Shown here in pieces: positions 53,039 through 63,885 of a stretch of DNA of 64,000 bases. A program made the translations under genes and the position numbers. The stretch is from Cepaea nemoralis (taxonomy: Eukaryota; Mollusca; Gastropoda; Stylommatophora; Helicidae). The stretch's first letter is position 1. Every line of letters begins with the position of its first letter. The notes under the pieces are model-generated. The model made no database searches. It was not told the origin of the DNA and saw nothing but the letters and a program-made list of their open reading frames with translations. The stretch spans positions 124,001 to 188,000 of the forward strand of contig JACEFZ010021793.1 of the NCBI GenBank assembly GCA_014155875.1. The letters run 5' to 3'.

Positions 53039-53224
53039 CGAGTAGAGACACAGGTGGTGATGGCTGTGTCTGTATGGCCAGCACATTTCTACTACTCACC
53101 CTGGCATGCTTGTCAACTTTCTGGTGACCTTCAACTGCTAGTTAAGCAACCTTCACCTAGTTTTTGTATGAAATCAGATGGCTACCGCAAGCACGCATAT
53201 TTCCTACAGCTGTATCGTGAATAA
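53039..53224 (+). CDS. candidate exon after a strong splice acceptor; signal-peptide-like frame
   Basis: CTTTTCCTTTCTTTTCACAT followed by TTCAG at 53038 is a textbook 3' splice site, with a branch-like TTTTTAACATTG about 45 bp upstream. After it two frames are possible. Phase 1 (matching the donor at 7265) contains MASTFLLLTLACLSTFW at 53074-53124, a hydrophobic run like a signal peptide or membrane anchor, ending at a stop unless spliced at CTG|GTGACC (53123). Phase 0 stays open to a stop at 53222 (VVMAVSVWPAHFYYSPWHAC...). No homologue recognised for either. It sits between minisatellites and may be fortuitous. Confidence 0.3.
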   Translation, partial: RVETQVVMAVSVWPAHFYYSPWHACQLSGDLQLLVKQPSPSFCMKSDGYRKHAYFLQLYRE

Positions 53225-53359
53225 CTAGCAACACTTCTAGCTTCCTGATTGGTGGTTGTAATCATGTGATTGACGATTGCTTCAGATGTTTCCATGTTTC
53301 ACTATTTGTCTGTGCATGTTTATTTATTCATTGATGTTAATTTGCATCGTACGTTATCT

Positions 53360-53850
53360 ACATACCTCTGAGAAGAGATAGTCCAATACTATACGTTATC
53401 TACATACCTCTGAGAAGAGATAGTCCAATACTATACGTTATCTACATACCTCTGAGAAGAGATAGTCCAATGCTACAATGCTACTTTATGCATCAGCAAC
53501 AGAAACAAATATACATGGACATTTGGTCTCCACAGACAAAAGATACAAAGTGTTACTTTATGTACATACCTCTGAGAAGATATAGTCCAATACTATACTT
53601 TATCTACATCCCTCTGAGAAGAGATAGTCCAATACTATACTTTATCCACATCCCTCTGAGAAGATATAGTCCAATACTATACTTTTATCTACATACCTCT
53701 GAGAAGAGATAGTCCAATACTATACTTTATCTACACACCTCTGAGAAGAGACAGTCCAATACTACAATACTACTTTATGTATCAGCAACAGAAACAAATA
53801 TCAACAGACATTTGGTTTTCACAGACAGAAGATACCAAATGTTACAGAAA
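53360..53850. repeat. 42-bp minisatellite with an outer duplicated flank
   Basis: Nine copies of GAGAAGAGATAGTCCAATAC + TATACTTTATCTACATACCTCT. An 85-bp flank (CTACTTTATGCATCAGCAAC ... CACAGACAAAAGATAC) occurs twice, at 53470-53555 and 53760-53845, so the array has a roughly 290-bp higher-order duplication. Confidence 0.92.
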
Positions 53851-54039
53851 CAACATTGATTTTCAAATCCCAGATATGTAATAGTGATAATAATAATGAT
53901 TTGTTGTGACTTGTTCTTGTTGTATCTAGTGAGTCAGAAGTCAGCGTCACTGAGTGATGTATCATGTTTTGCTTCAACTTCCTGTGTGCTGATAGAATGG
54001 TAGTGGGTGTATTCCACACACAGATTAGTTGGGCTCCAA

Positions 54040-54155
54040 CATTGTCTTCTCATTTAGAAAGCAGTGGCAAAATACTGAACATAAAATTACATAGAAACTC
54101 AGCGTGAGGTTGAGTGCAATGTCCTGTGACACACAACATTTAATGTAGTGAATTT
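54040..54155 (+). mobile_element. SINE fragment, plus strand
   Basis: TCATTTAGAAAGCAGTGGCA, AAATACTGAACATAAAATTA and GAGTGCAATGTCCTGTGACA: the central domain and 3' end of the shared SINE body, lacking the head. Confidence 0.65.
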
Positions 54156-54159
54156 AAAA

Positions 54160-54920
54160 ATGTGGTCACAAAATTCTAATTGCTTTTATTTGTTTCGCTG
54201 TTTTTTTTTCCAAAATGTCAGAAAAAATCAATGTCAGCTGAAGTTTTTATAACGTATCCTGGACATGGAACTGGTTTTCAAGAACAGTAAATTGTACCAA
54301 ATTTGTGTTTCATTTCTTTTCCTAGTTATCATGTGTGAATAATTTCTTTGTATCTGTGTATAACTATGAAAACACTTACTTGAGAATAGTTGAAACAAAC
54401 CTGTAATAATATATGGACATCCTCTAATAGATAAGAGACAAATGTTTTTGTCACAATTTGTTCTTCACCAACAGGAGCTTCTAGGAATAACAAAATGTCT
54501 TTTCTATTCTTCTATTTGATGACTGGGAATTTGCTTTCATGGCAAACATTCTAGTGATCTAGATTGTTGGCTTCTTTCATTGTGAATTGATTTGTTTTGT
54601 TTCAACTTGTAACTTAATCCAGCTTGTATATTTGAGTGTGCTCTACTGCTTGTGAAAGATACTACAGTCCGTGATCATTATGTTTGCTTGTAACCAAGTG
54701 TTTTTATTTATGCAAAACTTTGTAAACATGAGGCAGACAACTACTTAAGTTGTTATGTGGCTACTTTGTTCTATCTGTAGCTCACAGGTATTGCAACACA
54801 CAGGCATTTAACACATATGTCACTTATAGAAACATAATTTACCTCATGTGTCAGGTGAAAACAGTTGTGTGATATATGTAAAACAGAACACAACATGTGT
54901 AACACAGAATACAACATTTG
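54160..54920. other. no gene seen
   Basis: AT-rich unique-looking sequence. Near 54870-54925 three short AACACA(A/G)A(A/T)(C/T)ACAAC repeats. No coding signal. Confidence 0.5.
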
Positions 54921-54933
54921 TAATACACGATAC

Positions 54934-55114
54934 CGGGCGAGATCTGGAGGCGGTTCGACCCCTGCTGGTGACTTGCGGGATAACTGAGCCGGCTGCTCAG
55001 AAAGCAATGGCAAACTACTGAGCGTAATCTTGCCAAGAAATCAACAGACAGCTGAAAGATGCTGCTGTTGACAGCGATGTCCTGTAAAGGATATGCGAAT
55101 TAAAAATTAAAAAA
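54934..55114 (+). mobile_element. 5'-truncated SINE family I with 11-bp target-site duplication
   Basis: Begins within the B-box region (GGCGGTTCGACCCC), central domain CTGCTCAGAAAGCAATGGCA, ACTACTGAGCGTAATCTTGC, CAGCGATGTCCTGTAAAGGA and an A-rich tail. Flanked by ATACACGATAC at 54923-54933 and 55115-55125. The duplication proves insertion by target-primed reverse transcription with 5' truncation. Confidence 0.92.
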
Positions 55115-55261
55115 ATACACGATACACCAAATCTGATGCAACTCTTTGTACGTTAGACTCATAGGAACATAATGTTTGACATGTGTGTATTACTACATGT
55201 ATGTATTACAAACATACGTTTGACATACATAATATAAAAAAATACACTAGGTGGAGTATTG

Positions 55262-55470
55262 GTGTGTGATAAGGCAGATGTAATTGGGGCTCTTTGGGAT
55301 CGTGTGTATAATGCAGAAGAACGGATAGATCATCATGACTTGGAGAGAATGGTGCTGCAGGGAGTGACCAGAGAATCAGGCTGACACTCAGGACTCTGAG
55401 GAAAGACCATACGGACACATAATCAGACCACTACCATTAGTATTAGCACTCTTTGCTGGCTGTTGAATCC
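55262..55470 (+). mobile_element. family H retroelement-like repeat
   Basis: TGATAAGGCAGATGTAATTG, CTTTGGGATCGTGTGTATAA, GATCATCATGACTTGGAGAG and ATAATCAGACCACTACCATT. Protein reading ALWDRVYNAEERIDHHDLER. Lacks the (AATC)n tail. Confidence 0.65.
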
Positions 55471-55889
55471 AAGTTTTGTATTTACCTATTATGTTGCATG
55501 AACTTTGCAAAGGGTGAATACAAAACTTAGACAGGCACTGTTTTCAAACACTGCACAGTCATTAAAAATACACCCTATAGAATGTCAGCATTTCTCTTTT
55601 TTTCCTCATTAAAATGACAGGTGACCGGGTGGTCATATGGGTTAGCAGATATTGTTGTGTGACTATTACTGGATGTGCATACACGACATACTTAAACATG
55701 CTGTTTGGTTGAGTGCATTAGCATATGTGTCATGTGATCCCTCACTAAGGCTTGCACCTGTCTGTGAGGCCGGAGTACTCTCTTCCTGATCCAGTACCAT
55801 TTCTACAGGGACACTGTTTGCAGAGCTTGTCTGCCCCTCTCCAAGCTTAGTAGATAGTCAGGTGAAGCAAAACCAGCACTAGGACTTCA

Positions 55890-58170
55890 AATGTTTCCTC
55901 TATAATCCTTGGATGCAGGGACAATTCTCAGTGAACGTTTTCTGTATAATCCTGGGATGCAGGGATAATTCTCAGTGAACATTTCCTGTATAATCCTCAG
56001 ATACAGGGATAATTCTCAGTGAACGTTTCCTGCATAATCCTCAGATGCAGAACAATTCTCAGTGAACGTTTCCTGTATAATCCTTGGATTGCGGGCCATA
56101 TCTCAGTGAACGTTTTCTGTATAATCCTTGGATGGAGGGCCAATTCTTAGTGAACGTTTTCTGTATAATCCTGGGATGCAGGGATAATTCTCAATGAACA
56201 TTTCCTGTATAATCCTCGGATGCAGGGATAACTCTCGGTGAACGTTTCCTGTATAATCCTCGGATGCAGAACAATTCTCAGTGAATGTTTCCTGTATAAT
56301 CCTTGGATGGAGGGCCAATTCTCAGTTAACGTTTTCTGCATAATCCTCAAATGCAGGGACAATCCTTCATTGTAACGTTTCCTGTATTATCTTGGAATGG
56401 ATGGTCCATGTCTCAGTGAACGTTTTCTTGTATAATAATCCTTGGATGGAGGCCAATTCGTCAGTGAATTTTCCTATATAATGTATTATCCTCAAATGCA
56501 GGACAATTCTCCGTGAACGTTTCCTGTATAATCCTTGATGAGGGCCAATTCTCACTGAACGTTTTCTGTATAATCCTTGGATGGAGGCCAATTCTCAGTG
56601 AATGTTTTCTGTATAATCCTCGGATGCAGGGACAACTCTCAGTGAACGTTTCCTGCATAATCCTTGGATGGAGGGCCAATTCTCAGTGAACGTTTCCTGT
56701 ATAATCCTAAAATGCAGGGACAGTTCTCAGTGAACGTTTTCTGTATAATCCTTGGATGGAGGGCCAATTCTCAGTGAACGTTTTCTGTATAATCCTTGGA
56801 TGGAGGGCCAATTCTCAGTGAACATTTCCTGTATAATCCTCAAATGCAGGGACAACTCTCAGTAAATGTTTCCTGTATAATCTTCGAATGCAGGGACAAT
56901 TCTCAGTGAACGTTTCCTGTATAATCCTCGGATGCAGGGACAACTCTCAGTGAACATTTCCTGTATAATCCTTGGATGGAGGGCCAATTCTCAGTGAACG
57001 TTTCCTGTATAATCCTTGGATGGAGGGCCAATTCTCAGTGAATGTTTCCTGTATAATCCTTGGATGGAGGGCCAATTCTTAGTTAACGTTTCCTGTATAA
57101 TCCTTGGATGGAGGGCCAATTCTCAGTGAACGTTTTCTGTATAATCCTTGGATGGAGGCCAATTCTCAGTGAATGTTTTCTGTATAATCCTCGGATGCAG
57201 GGACAACTCTCAGTGAACGTTTCCTGTATAATCCTTGGATGGAGGGCCAATTCTCAGTGAACGTTTCCTGTATAATCCTAAAATGCAGGGACAGTTCTCA
57301 GTGAACGTTTTCTGTATAATCCTTGGATGGAGGGCCAATTCTCAGTGAACGTTTTCTGTATAATCCTTGGATGGAGGGCCAATTCTCAGTGAACGTTTCC
57401 TGTATAATCCTCAAATGCAGGGACAACTCTCAGTAAATGTTTCCTGTATAATCTTCGAATGCAGGGACAATTCTCAGTGAACGTTTCCTGTATAATCCTC
57501 GGATGCAGGGCCAATTCTCAGTGAATGTTTCCTGTATAATCCTTGGATGGAGGGCCAATTCTTAGTTAACGTTTCCTGTATAATCCTTGGATGGAGGGCC
57601 AATTCTCAGTGAACGTTTTCTGTATAATCCTTGGATGGAGGCCAATTCTCAGTGAATGTTTTCTGTATAATCCTCGGATGCAGGGACAACTCTCAGTGAA
57701 CATTTCCTGTATAATCCTCGGATGCAGGGACAACTCTCAGTGAACGTTTCCTGTATAATCCTTGGATGGAGGGCCAATTTTCAGTGAACGTTTCCTGTAT
57801 AATCCTAAAATGCAGGGACAGTTCTCAGTCAACGTTTTCTGTATAATCCTTGGATGGAGGGCCAATTCTCAGTTAACGTTTTCTGTATAATCCTTGGATG
57901 GAGGGCCAATACTCAGTTAACATTTCCTGTATAATCCTTGGATGGAGGCCAATTCTCAGTGAACGTTTCCTGTATAAACCTTGGATGCAGGACAATTCTC
58001 AGTGAACGTTTCTTATATAATCCTCGTATGCAGGACAATTCTCAGTGAATGTTTTCTGTATAATCCTCGGATGCAGGACAATTCTCAGTGAATGTTTCCT
58101 GTATAATCATCATCCTCAGATGCATGACAACTCTCAGTGAACGTTTCCTGTAGCCTATAATCATTATCAG
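55890..58170. repeat. 44-bp minisatellite with higher-order structure, about 50 copies
   Basis: Unit TCAGTGAACGTTTCCTGTAT + AATCCTTGGATGGAGGGCCAATTC (type A) or AATCCTCGGATGCAGGGACAACTC (type B). A block of thirteen units at 56587-57157 is repeated almost exactly at 57158 (offset 571 bp) and again in part at 57641 (offset 483 bp). Low divergence indicates recent segmental amplification. Confidence 0.97.
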
Positions 58171-58320
58171 AATTGCATGAACTTATTTACGTCTGCTTTT
58201 CACTAGAAAATCTGCCAGACTGATCGCTTTGGAAGCATGCTGACACCAAATTTTATGTACAGGTGTAGGGAATGTGCCAGCTGTGAATGATCATTGTACA
58301 TGCTATCTGCTTTGTTTCCT

Positions 58321-58399
58321 CATGCTGACAGTTGTATGGTATGCTGACAGTTGTACAGTATGCTGACAGTTGTACAGTATGCTGACAGTTGCACAGTAT
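58321..58399. repeat. 19-bp tandem repeat
   Basis: Four copies of ATGCTGACAGTTGTACAGT. Recent. Confidence 0.92.
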
Positions 58400-58732
58400 G
58401 AACAATCTTCTGACTCGGGGAACAACTTAAGGGATAATTAGATAATGGTGGTGAATGCATTACAGAACTTGGAACAAGCCTTCCTGGATACTGGAGCCCA
58501 TAAGAGATGCAAAGAAAAGTCACACTGTGACCAGCCATGCATGTCGCAGCAGGTGATTGATGAGGTTTGGTGGGGACTGGCTGTCTCATTCCGTAGAAAA
58601 ATGGCAGTAAACTTCAACCAATGATGGCCTAGTTTACCAAAGGACTGGGCTGGAGTTGGCTGAGGGCCTCTTGTGGAGATAGGCAGGAGCAGATGGACAA
58701 GGTAGATTATTTTAGTGAGATAAAGGAGAAGT

Positions 58733-58980
58733 TGGCCGGTCTCCCTGACGTAGGTGTTAACGTCTTTCTCCGTAATCCTGTATATTATCATGAGTAACGC
58801 AGCTGCGTGAGAATCGGCAGTGGTTCGCGCTGCACTGGTAACTTACGGGGTATGTGAGCTGGTCGCTCAGAAAGCAATGGCAAACTACTGAGCGTAATCT
58901 TGCCTTGTACATCAACAGCAGCTGAAAAATGCTGGTGTTGACTGCAACGTCCTATAAGGGATATGCAGCATTAAAAAAAA
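58733..58980 (+). mobile_element. SINE family I, plus strand
   Basis: Head GGCCGGTCTCCCTGACGTAG, TTTCTCCGTAATCCTGTATA, B-box-like AGTGGTTCGCGC, GGTAACTTACGGGGTATGTG, GCTCAGAAAGCAATGGCAAA, ACTGCAACGTCCTATAAGGG and an A tail. Full length; I could not define a target-site duplication. Confidence 0.88.
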
Positions 58981-59019
58981 GGTAGAAAACAAAATATTTT
59001 AAAGGGGTATAATAAAAGA

Positions 59020-59390
59020 CAAAGCAGGGTTAGGATCGGCTGGCCTCTCTCAGGAGGGGTGAAAAGTGAAAATTAGTAGCCTGCCGATGACCCGCAGGCT
59101 ACACAAGTCAACCCCCACCTACAGGTGGTGTAGATTAGGAAACCATGACCGAGAGGTCATGGGCTAAAGGGTCTATGGCTCGCCATGGGAGACGGACTCC
59201 CTATGGTCAGATTTTTATCCTAAACCTGCGACTGGCCTAGCAAGCCGGCAGGGGATCTTCATACTTCTCATAGAAAAACTTAGAAGTATAAACATACTGA
59301 CCCAAATGGATTTAGACCTGGCAATGTTAATGGACACCTTGACACTGCAAGGTACAAGAGGAACATGATGAGATGAGATGAATAAAAGAC
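59020..59390 (+). mobile_element. LINE-related dispersed repeat (UTR-like), 3' end shared with family L-B
   Basis: A distinctive non-coding sequence (CTACACAAGTCAACCCCCAC, GTAGATTAGGAAACCATGAC, GGCTCGCCATGGGAGACGGA, GACTGGCCTAGCAAGCCGGC) ending GGTACAAGAGGAACATGATG + AGATGAGATGA. From memory this resembles a widespread invertebrate LINE untranslated region. The last 47 bases match the minus-strand 3' end at 2863-2925 with about five differences. Either a LINE copy with its coding part deleted or a SINE sharing a LINE tail. Confidence 0.65.
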
Positions 59391-59599
59391 AAATTTATTT
59401 TATGGTGATATATAGTTATTTTGGAAGGATAACCAAAAATACATATCAAATTTTAGGAAAAATTCAGTTAAAGTCAGATTTTTCATAAATATAAATTATA
59501 TAAATGAAAAGCTGTGAGAGAAAATATATCAGATTCTAAGTTACAAGGTAGATGGATAGATAGTGACAATGTTAACTATTACACATGGCACTCATAGAC

Positions 59600-59990
59600 C
59601 ACTTTGAGAAGTATAGAGGTCACACTCACAATCTTACACATGAGCTGTCTAGTGAAACAGCCAGGTGGATTGTATCACATTGTTTGTGTCAGATTGTGTT
59701 GAAGCACAGTAGTGAGGATGTATAGAGACATCACTTACATACATACAATCTTACACATGAGCAGTCTAGTGAAACAGCCAGGTGGATTGTATCACATTAT
59801 GTGTGTCAGATTGTGTTGAAGCACAGTAGCGAGGATGTGTAGAGAAATCACACACACACACACACACAGTCTTACACATGAGCAGTCTAGTGAAACGCAG
59901 GTGGATGTGTCAGATTGTGTTGAAGCACAGTAGCGAGGATGTTAGAGAAATCACATACACAATCTTACTACATGAGCAGCCCAGTGAAGT
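59600..59990. repeat. about 118-bp tandem repeat, 3.3 copies
   Basis: Period 117-121 bp judged from CTTACACATGAGCAGTCTAG at 59633, 59750 and 59871. Copies contain AAACAGCCAGGTGGATTGTA and TTGAAGCACAGTAG. A (CA)n grew inside the third unit (59851-59868). Confidence 0.92.
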
Positions 59991-59999
59991 AGCTGGGTA

Positions 60000-60715
60000 G
60001 GTTGCTGTACTGATTTTGAGTCCAATTATTTATCTTGTGTACGTATATTTTCCGGCGTAGATTACTTACGATCTTCAGAATAAAAGAGCCCAGCTATATT
60101 AAGTGACCGTATATGTTTTCGTGACATGTATATCAAAGACTGTAGTTCTGTATGAGTTGTACTATGTTTGAAATAGTATATAAATATTATGTTCAACTTA
60201 TATTGTACAGGAATTTCATTTGCCAGCTTGGACATTTTTTTAGCACATTTTTTATGTCCGGTATTCTTCTTCTTCTTCTTATGGATAATATATGTAAAAT
60301 AGTACTGGTTTCTGGTTGTTGTTGTTGTTATTGTTGTAGAGTTATGGGATATTGAAATGTGAAAACATTTGGAAGCATTAGTAAATGTGGTCGACATGGT
60401 AACAGCAGAGCTGTAAGTTATTGAAAGATTATTTGGTTTAGACCATAGAAAAGGATGCAACAGACCGACAGTCGTCGGAAGTGGCTACAGAAATATAGGA
60501 CCACGATTGCATATGGAAAAGCAACTGTATAATTTATTATGTTTTATTATTACAAGTGTAAATTCCTTGCTGTTTGTATACGTATAGATCAATCTCAGCA
60601 TAGTTGTTTTCTTTGTTTATCATTTTAAACAAATGTCAAAAATCAGCAAATTTGTGCCATGCATTTGAAATGATTATGTTAGTTCCCAATTTTCCATTTA
60701 TGGGTCCTCATTGTT
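60000..60715. other. no gene seen
   Basis: AT-rich. A 132-codon minus ORF (60062-60460) is Asn/Thr/Ser/Lys-rich from (TTG)n and (TTC)n stretches and shows no domain. Confidence 0.45.
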
Positions 60716-60719
60716 TTTC

Positions 60720-60930
60720 ATGATTATTCCATATTTTTCAGTGTTTGTTCCTATTTTGTTTTCATGTTAATTCCATATTTTTCATTGTTTGTTCTTCATT
60801 TTGTTTTCATGTTAATTCCATTTGTTTTCATTGTTTGTTCCTCATTTTGTTTTCATGTTTATTCCATATTTTCATTGTTTGTTCCTCATTTTATTTTCAT
60901 GTTCATTCCATGTTTTCATTGTTTGTCCCT
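60720..60930. repeat. about 45-bp T-rich minisatellite
   Basis: Five copies of ATTGTTTGTTCCTCATTTTG + TTTTCATGTTAATTCCATATTTTTC. Degrades to the right into isolated GTTTATTCCT words up to 61130. Confidence 0.9.
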
Positions 60931-61509
60931 CATAGTTTGTTTTCTCCTTGTGTTGTTTTTTTGTTTCTTTATCTTTCAGTGTTTCTCATCCTTGCGTTTT
61001 GTTAATTTTGTGTGTGTGTTCAAATTAGTTTCTTGATTTATGTTCATTTGTTCAAGTTTGTACCTCATTTTTGATGTTTTTATTATTTTTCACTTGTATT
61101 CCTCATTTCTCATGTTTATTCCTATTTTATTGTGTACCTCTTCCGAATTGTTCCCACATTTGCCCTCATTGTTCATTATTTTGTTTTTCCAGTTCAAAAT
61201 TTTGATATGAATTGTTGATTTCATGGTTATGAATACTCATATGTGCGTATTACTATGAGAGCTTTATGTGTACGTTGTGCAGCAGTGTTGTAACATGCCG
61301 TAATGTTCATTGAATCATACAACCATACATGGAGGAATATTTGCTGGCGTGGTCATACGTGCTTACTTTCCAAGGCTTTTATTTGTTTCAATCATAATTA
61401 TATATCATCTTCACGCGGTTGTTATTTTTTGTTTTCTTTAAATACAATCACATTGTTTAATGTTCTAGCAATTCAGACTGTTTGTATAACTGGTTCTAAG
61501 TATGTGTGT

Positions 61510-62640
61510 TTCGTGGATGTAAGATTGTGGTAAGTGATGATAGATTGTGGTAAGTGAAGTAAGACTGTAGTAAGTGAAGTAAGACTGTGGTAAGTGAAGA
61601 TAGATTGTGGTAAGTGAAGTAAGACTGTAGTAAGTGAAGATAGATTGTGGTAAGTGAAGTAAGACTGTAGTAAGTGAAGTAAGACTGTGGTAAGTGAAAA
61701 TAGATTGTGGTAAGTGAAGTAAGACTGTGGTAAGTGAAGATAGATTGTGGTAAGTGAAATAAGACTGTGGTGAGTGAGTATGTGAAGTAAGACTGTGGTA
61801 AGTGAGGTAAGACTGCAAGTGAAGTAAGCCTGTTGTCTTGCAAGTGAAGTAAGCCTGTTGTCTGTGAGTGATGTAAGACTATGGTAAGTGATGTAAGACT
61901 GTGGTAAGTGAGGTAAGACTGGCAAGTGAAGTAAGCCTATGATAAGTGAGGATAGACTGTGGCAAGTGAAGTAAGCCTGTGGTAAGTGAAGATAATCTGT
62001 GGCAAGTGAAGATAAATTGTGGTAAGTGAAGATAGTCTGTGGCAAGTGAAGATAAATTGTGGTACGTGAAGATAGACTGGTAAGTGATGTAAGACTGTAG
62101 CAAGTGAAGTAAAACTGGTAAGTGAAGTAAGCCTGTGGTAAGTGAAGATAGATTGTGGTAAGTGAGGTTAAGACTGTGATAAGTGAGGTAAGACTGATAA
62201 GTGAGGTAAGACTGTGGTAAGTGAAGTAAGACTGCAGTAAGTGAGGTAAGCCTGTGGTAAGTGAGGCAAGACTGTGGTAAATGAAGTAAGACTGATAAGT
62301 GAGGTAAGACTCACAAGTGAAGTAAGACTTGATAAGTACGGTAAGACTGTGGTAAGTGAAGTAAGCCTGTGGTAAGTGAAGATAGATTGTGGTAAGTGAA
62401 GTAAGCCTGTGGTAAGTGAAGATAGATTGTGGTAAGTGAAGTAATACTGGGGTAAATGAAGATAGATTGTGGTAAGTGAGGTAATACTGTGGTAAGTGAG
62501 GTAAGATTGTTGTAAATGAAGTAAGACTGTGGTTAGTGAAGTAAGACATGGCAAGTGAAGATAGACTATGCTAAGTGATGTAAGCCTGTAGTAAGTGAAG
62601 TAAAACTGGTAAGTGAAGTAAAACTGTGGTAAATGAAGTC
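61510..62640. repeat. 20-bp minisatellite, about 55 copies
   Basis: Unit TAAGTGAAGTAAGACTGTGG with variants GATAGATTGTGG and GTAAGCCTGTGG, and occasional 17-18 bp units. Three units span 60 bp and no minus-strand frame has a stop, giving a 358-codon minus ORF with a 20-residue period (SLTSLTTVLLHLPQSIFTYH). Not evidence for a gene. Confidence 0.96.
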
Positions 62641-62805
62641 ATATATCTGCTGAGCTGAGACTAGCCAACTCCCTACATGAAACCAGTGTCTTGAGAAACC
62701 ACAACTGTTGAGAAAACAGTTTTTCTGCTATACTGCCATGGAGACGAGAGATGGCCAGAACGTACACACTGTTGCCAAATTTAATATCAGACAGATTAAC
62801 AACAT

Positions 62806-63556
62806 AAGGTTAAAGATGGGAGATTGAGAGGGAAGATACAAGCCGTAGATAAGGTTAAAGATGGGAGATTGAGAGGGAAGATACAAGCCGTAGATATGGT
62901 TAAAGATGGGAGATTGATGGGGAAGATACAAGCTGTAGATATGGTTAAAGATGGGACATTGAGAGGGAAGATACAAGCTGTAGATAAGGTTAAAGATGGG
63001 ACATTGAGAGGGAAGATACAAGCCGTAGATATGGTTAAAGATGGGAGATTGAGAGGGAAGATACAAGCCGTAGATATGGTTAAAGATGGGACATTGAGAG
63101 GGAAGATACAAGCCATAGATATGGTTAAAGATGGGAGATTGAGAGGGAAGATACAAGCCGTAGATATGGTTAAAGATGGGAGATTGAGAGGGAAGATACA
63201 AGCCGTAGATATGGTTAAAGATGGGAGATTGAGAGGGAAGATACAAGCCATAGATATAGTTAAAGATGGGAGATTGAGAGGGAAGATGTAAGCCGTAGAT
63301 AAGGTTAAAGATGGGACATTGAGAGGGAAGATACAAGCCGTAGATAAGGTTAAAGATGAGACATTGAGAGGGAAGATACAAGCCGTAGATAAGGTTAAAG
63401 ATGGGACATTGAGAGGGAAGATACAAGCCGTAGATAAGTTTAAAGATGGGAGATTGAGAGGGAAGATACAAGCCATAGATAACTTTAAAGATGGGAGATT
63501 GAAAATGAAGATACAAGCCGTAGATAAGGTTAAAGATGGGAGATTGAGAGGGATGT
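62806..63556. repeat. 45-bp minisatellite, about 16.7 copies, open on both strands
   Basis: Unit ATACAAGCCGTAGATATGGT + TAAAGATGGGAGATTGAGAGGGAAG. Because 45 is divisible by three, each frame keeps one 15-residue repeat: plus GKIQAVDMVKDGRLR, minus YGLYLPSQSPIFNHI. The plus frame is broken once (63290, TAA in GATGTAAGCC); the minus frame is open for 262 codons. A recently amplified non-coding satellite is the default reading. Confidence 0.96.
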
Positions 63557-63699
63557 GATCAAGTATCTTCACATGTACTTCAGACTTTAAACATTAGGAA
63601 GGAGTTCAAATGGGAAGCCAATGGGAAACTAGAAGATAATACTAATAATCAAAGCAGCCTAAGATGCAGTACTTTGTGGGCTGTCGGACTGCCATACAA

Positions 63700-63885
63700 G
63701 TCAAGTCTGCAGAAGATACAGTACCTTGTGGGCCATAGAAGTGAAGTCTGCAGAAGATACAGTGCCTTGTGGGCCATAGAAGTGAAGTCTGCAGAAGACG
63801 CAATACCTTGTGGGCCATAGAAGTGAAGTCTGCAGAAGATGCAATACCTTGTGGTCCATAGAAGTGAAGTCTGCAGAAGATCAAG
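63700..63885. repeat. 41-bp minisatellite
   Basis: Four to five copies of GAAGTCTGCAGAAGATACAG + TGCCTTGTGGGCCATAGAAGT. Confidence 0.93.

Noticed and set aside
60062..60460. 132-codon minus ORF
   Set aside because: Composition (Asn, Thr, Ser, Lys runs) follows from AT-rich and triplet-repeat DNA; no domain.
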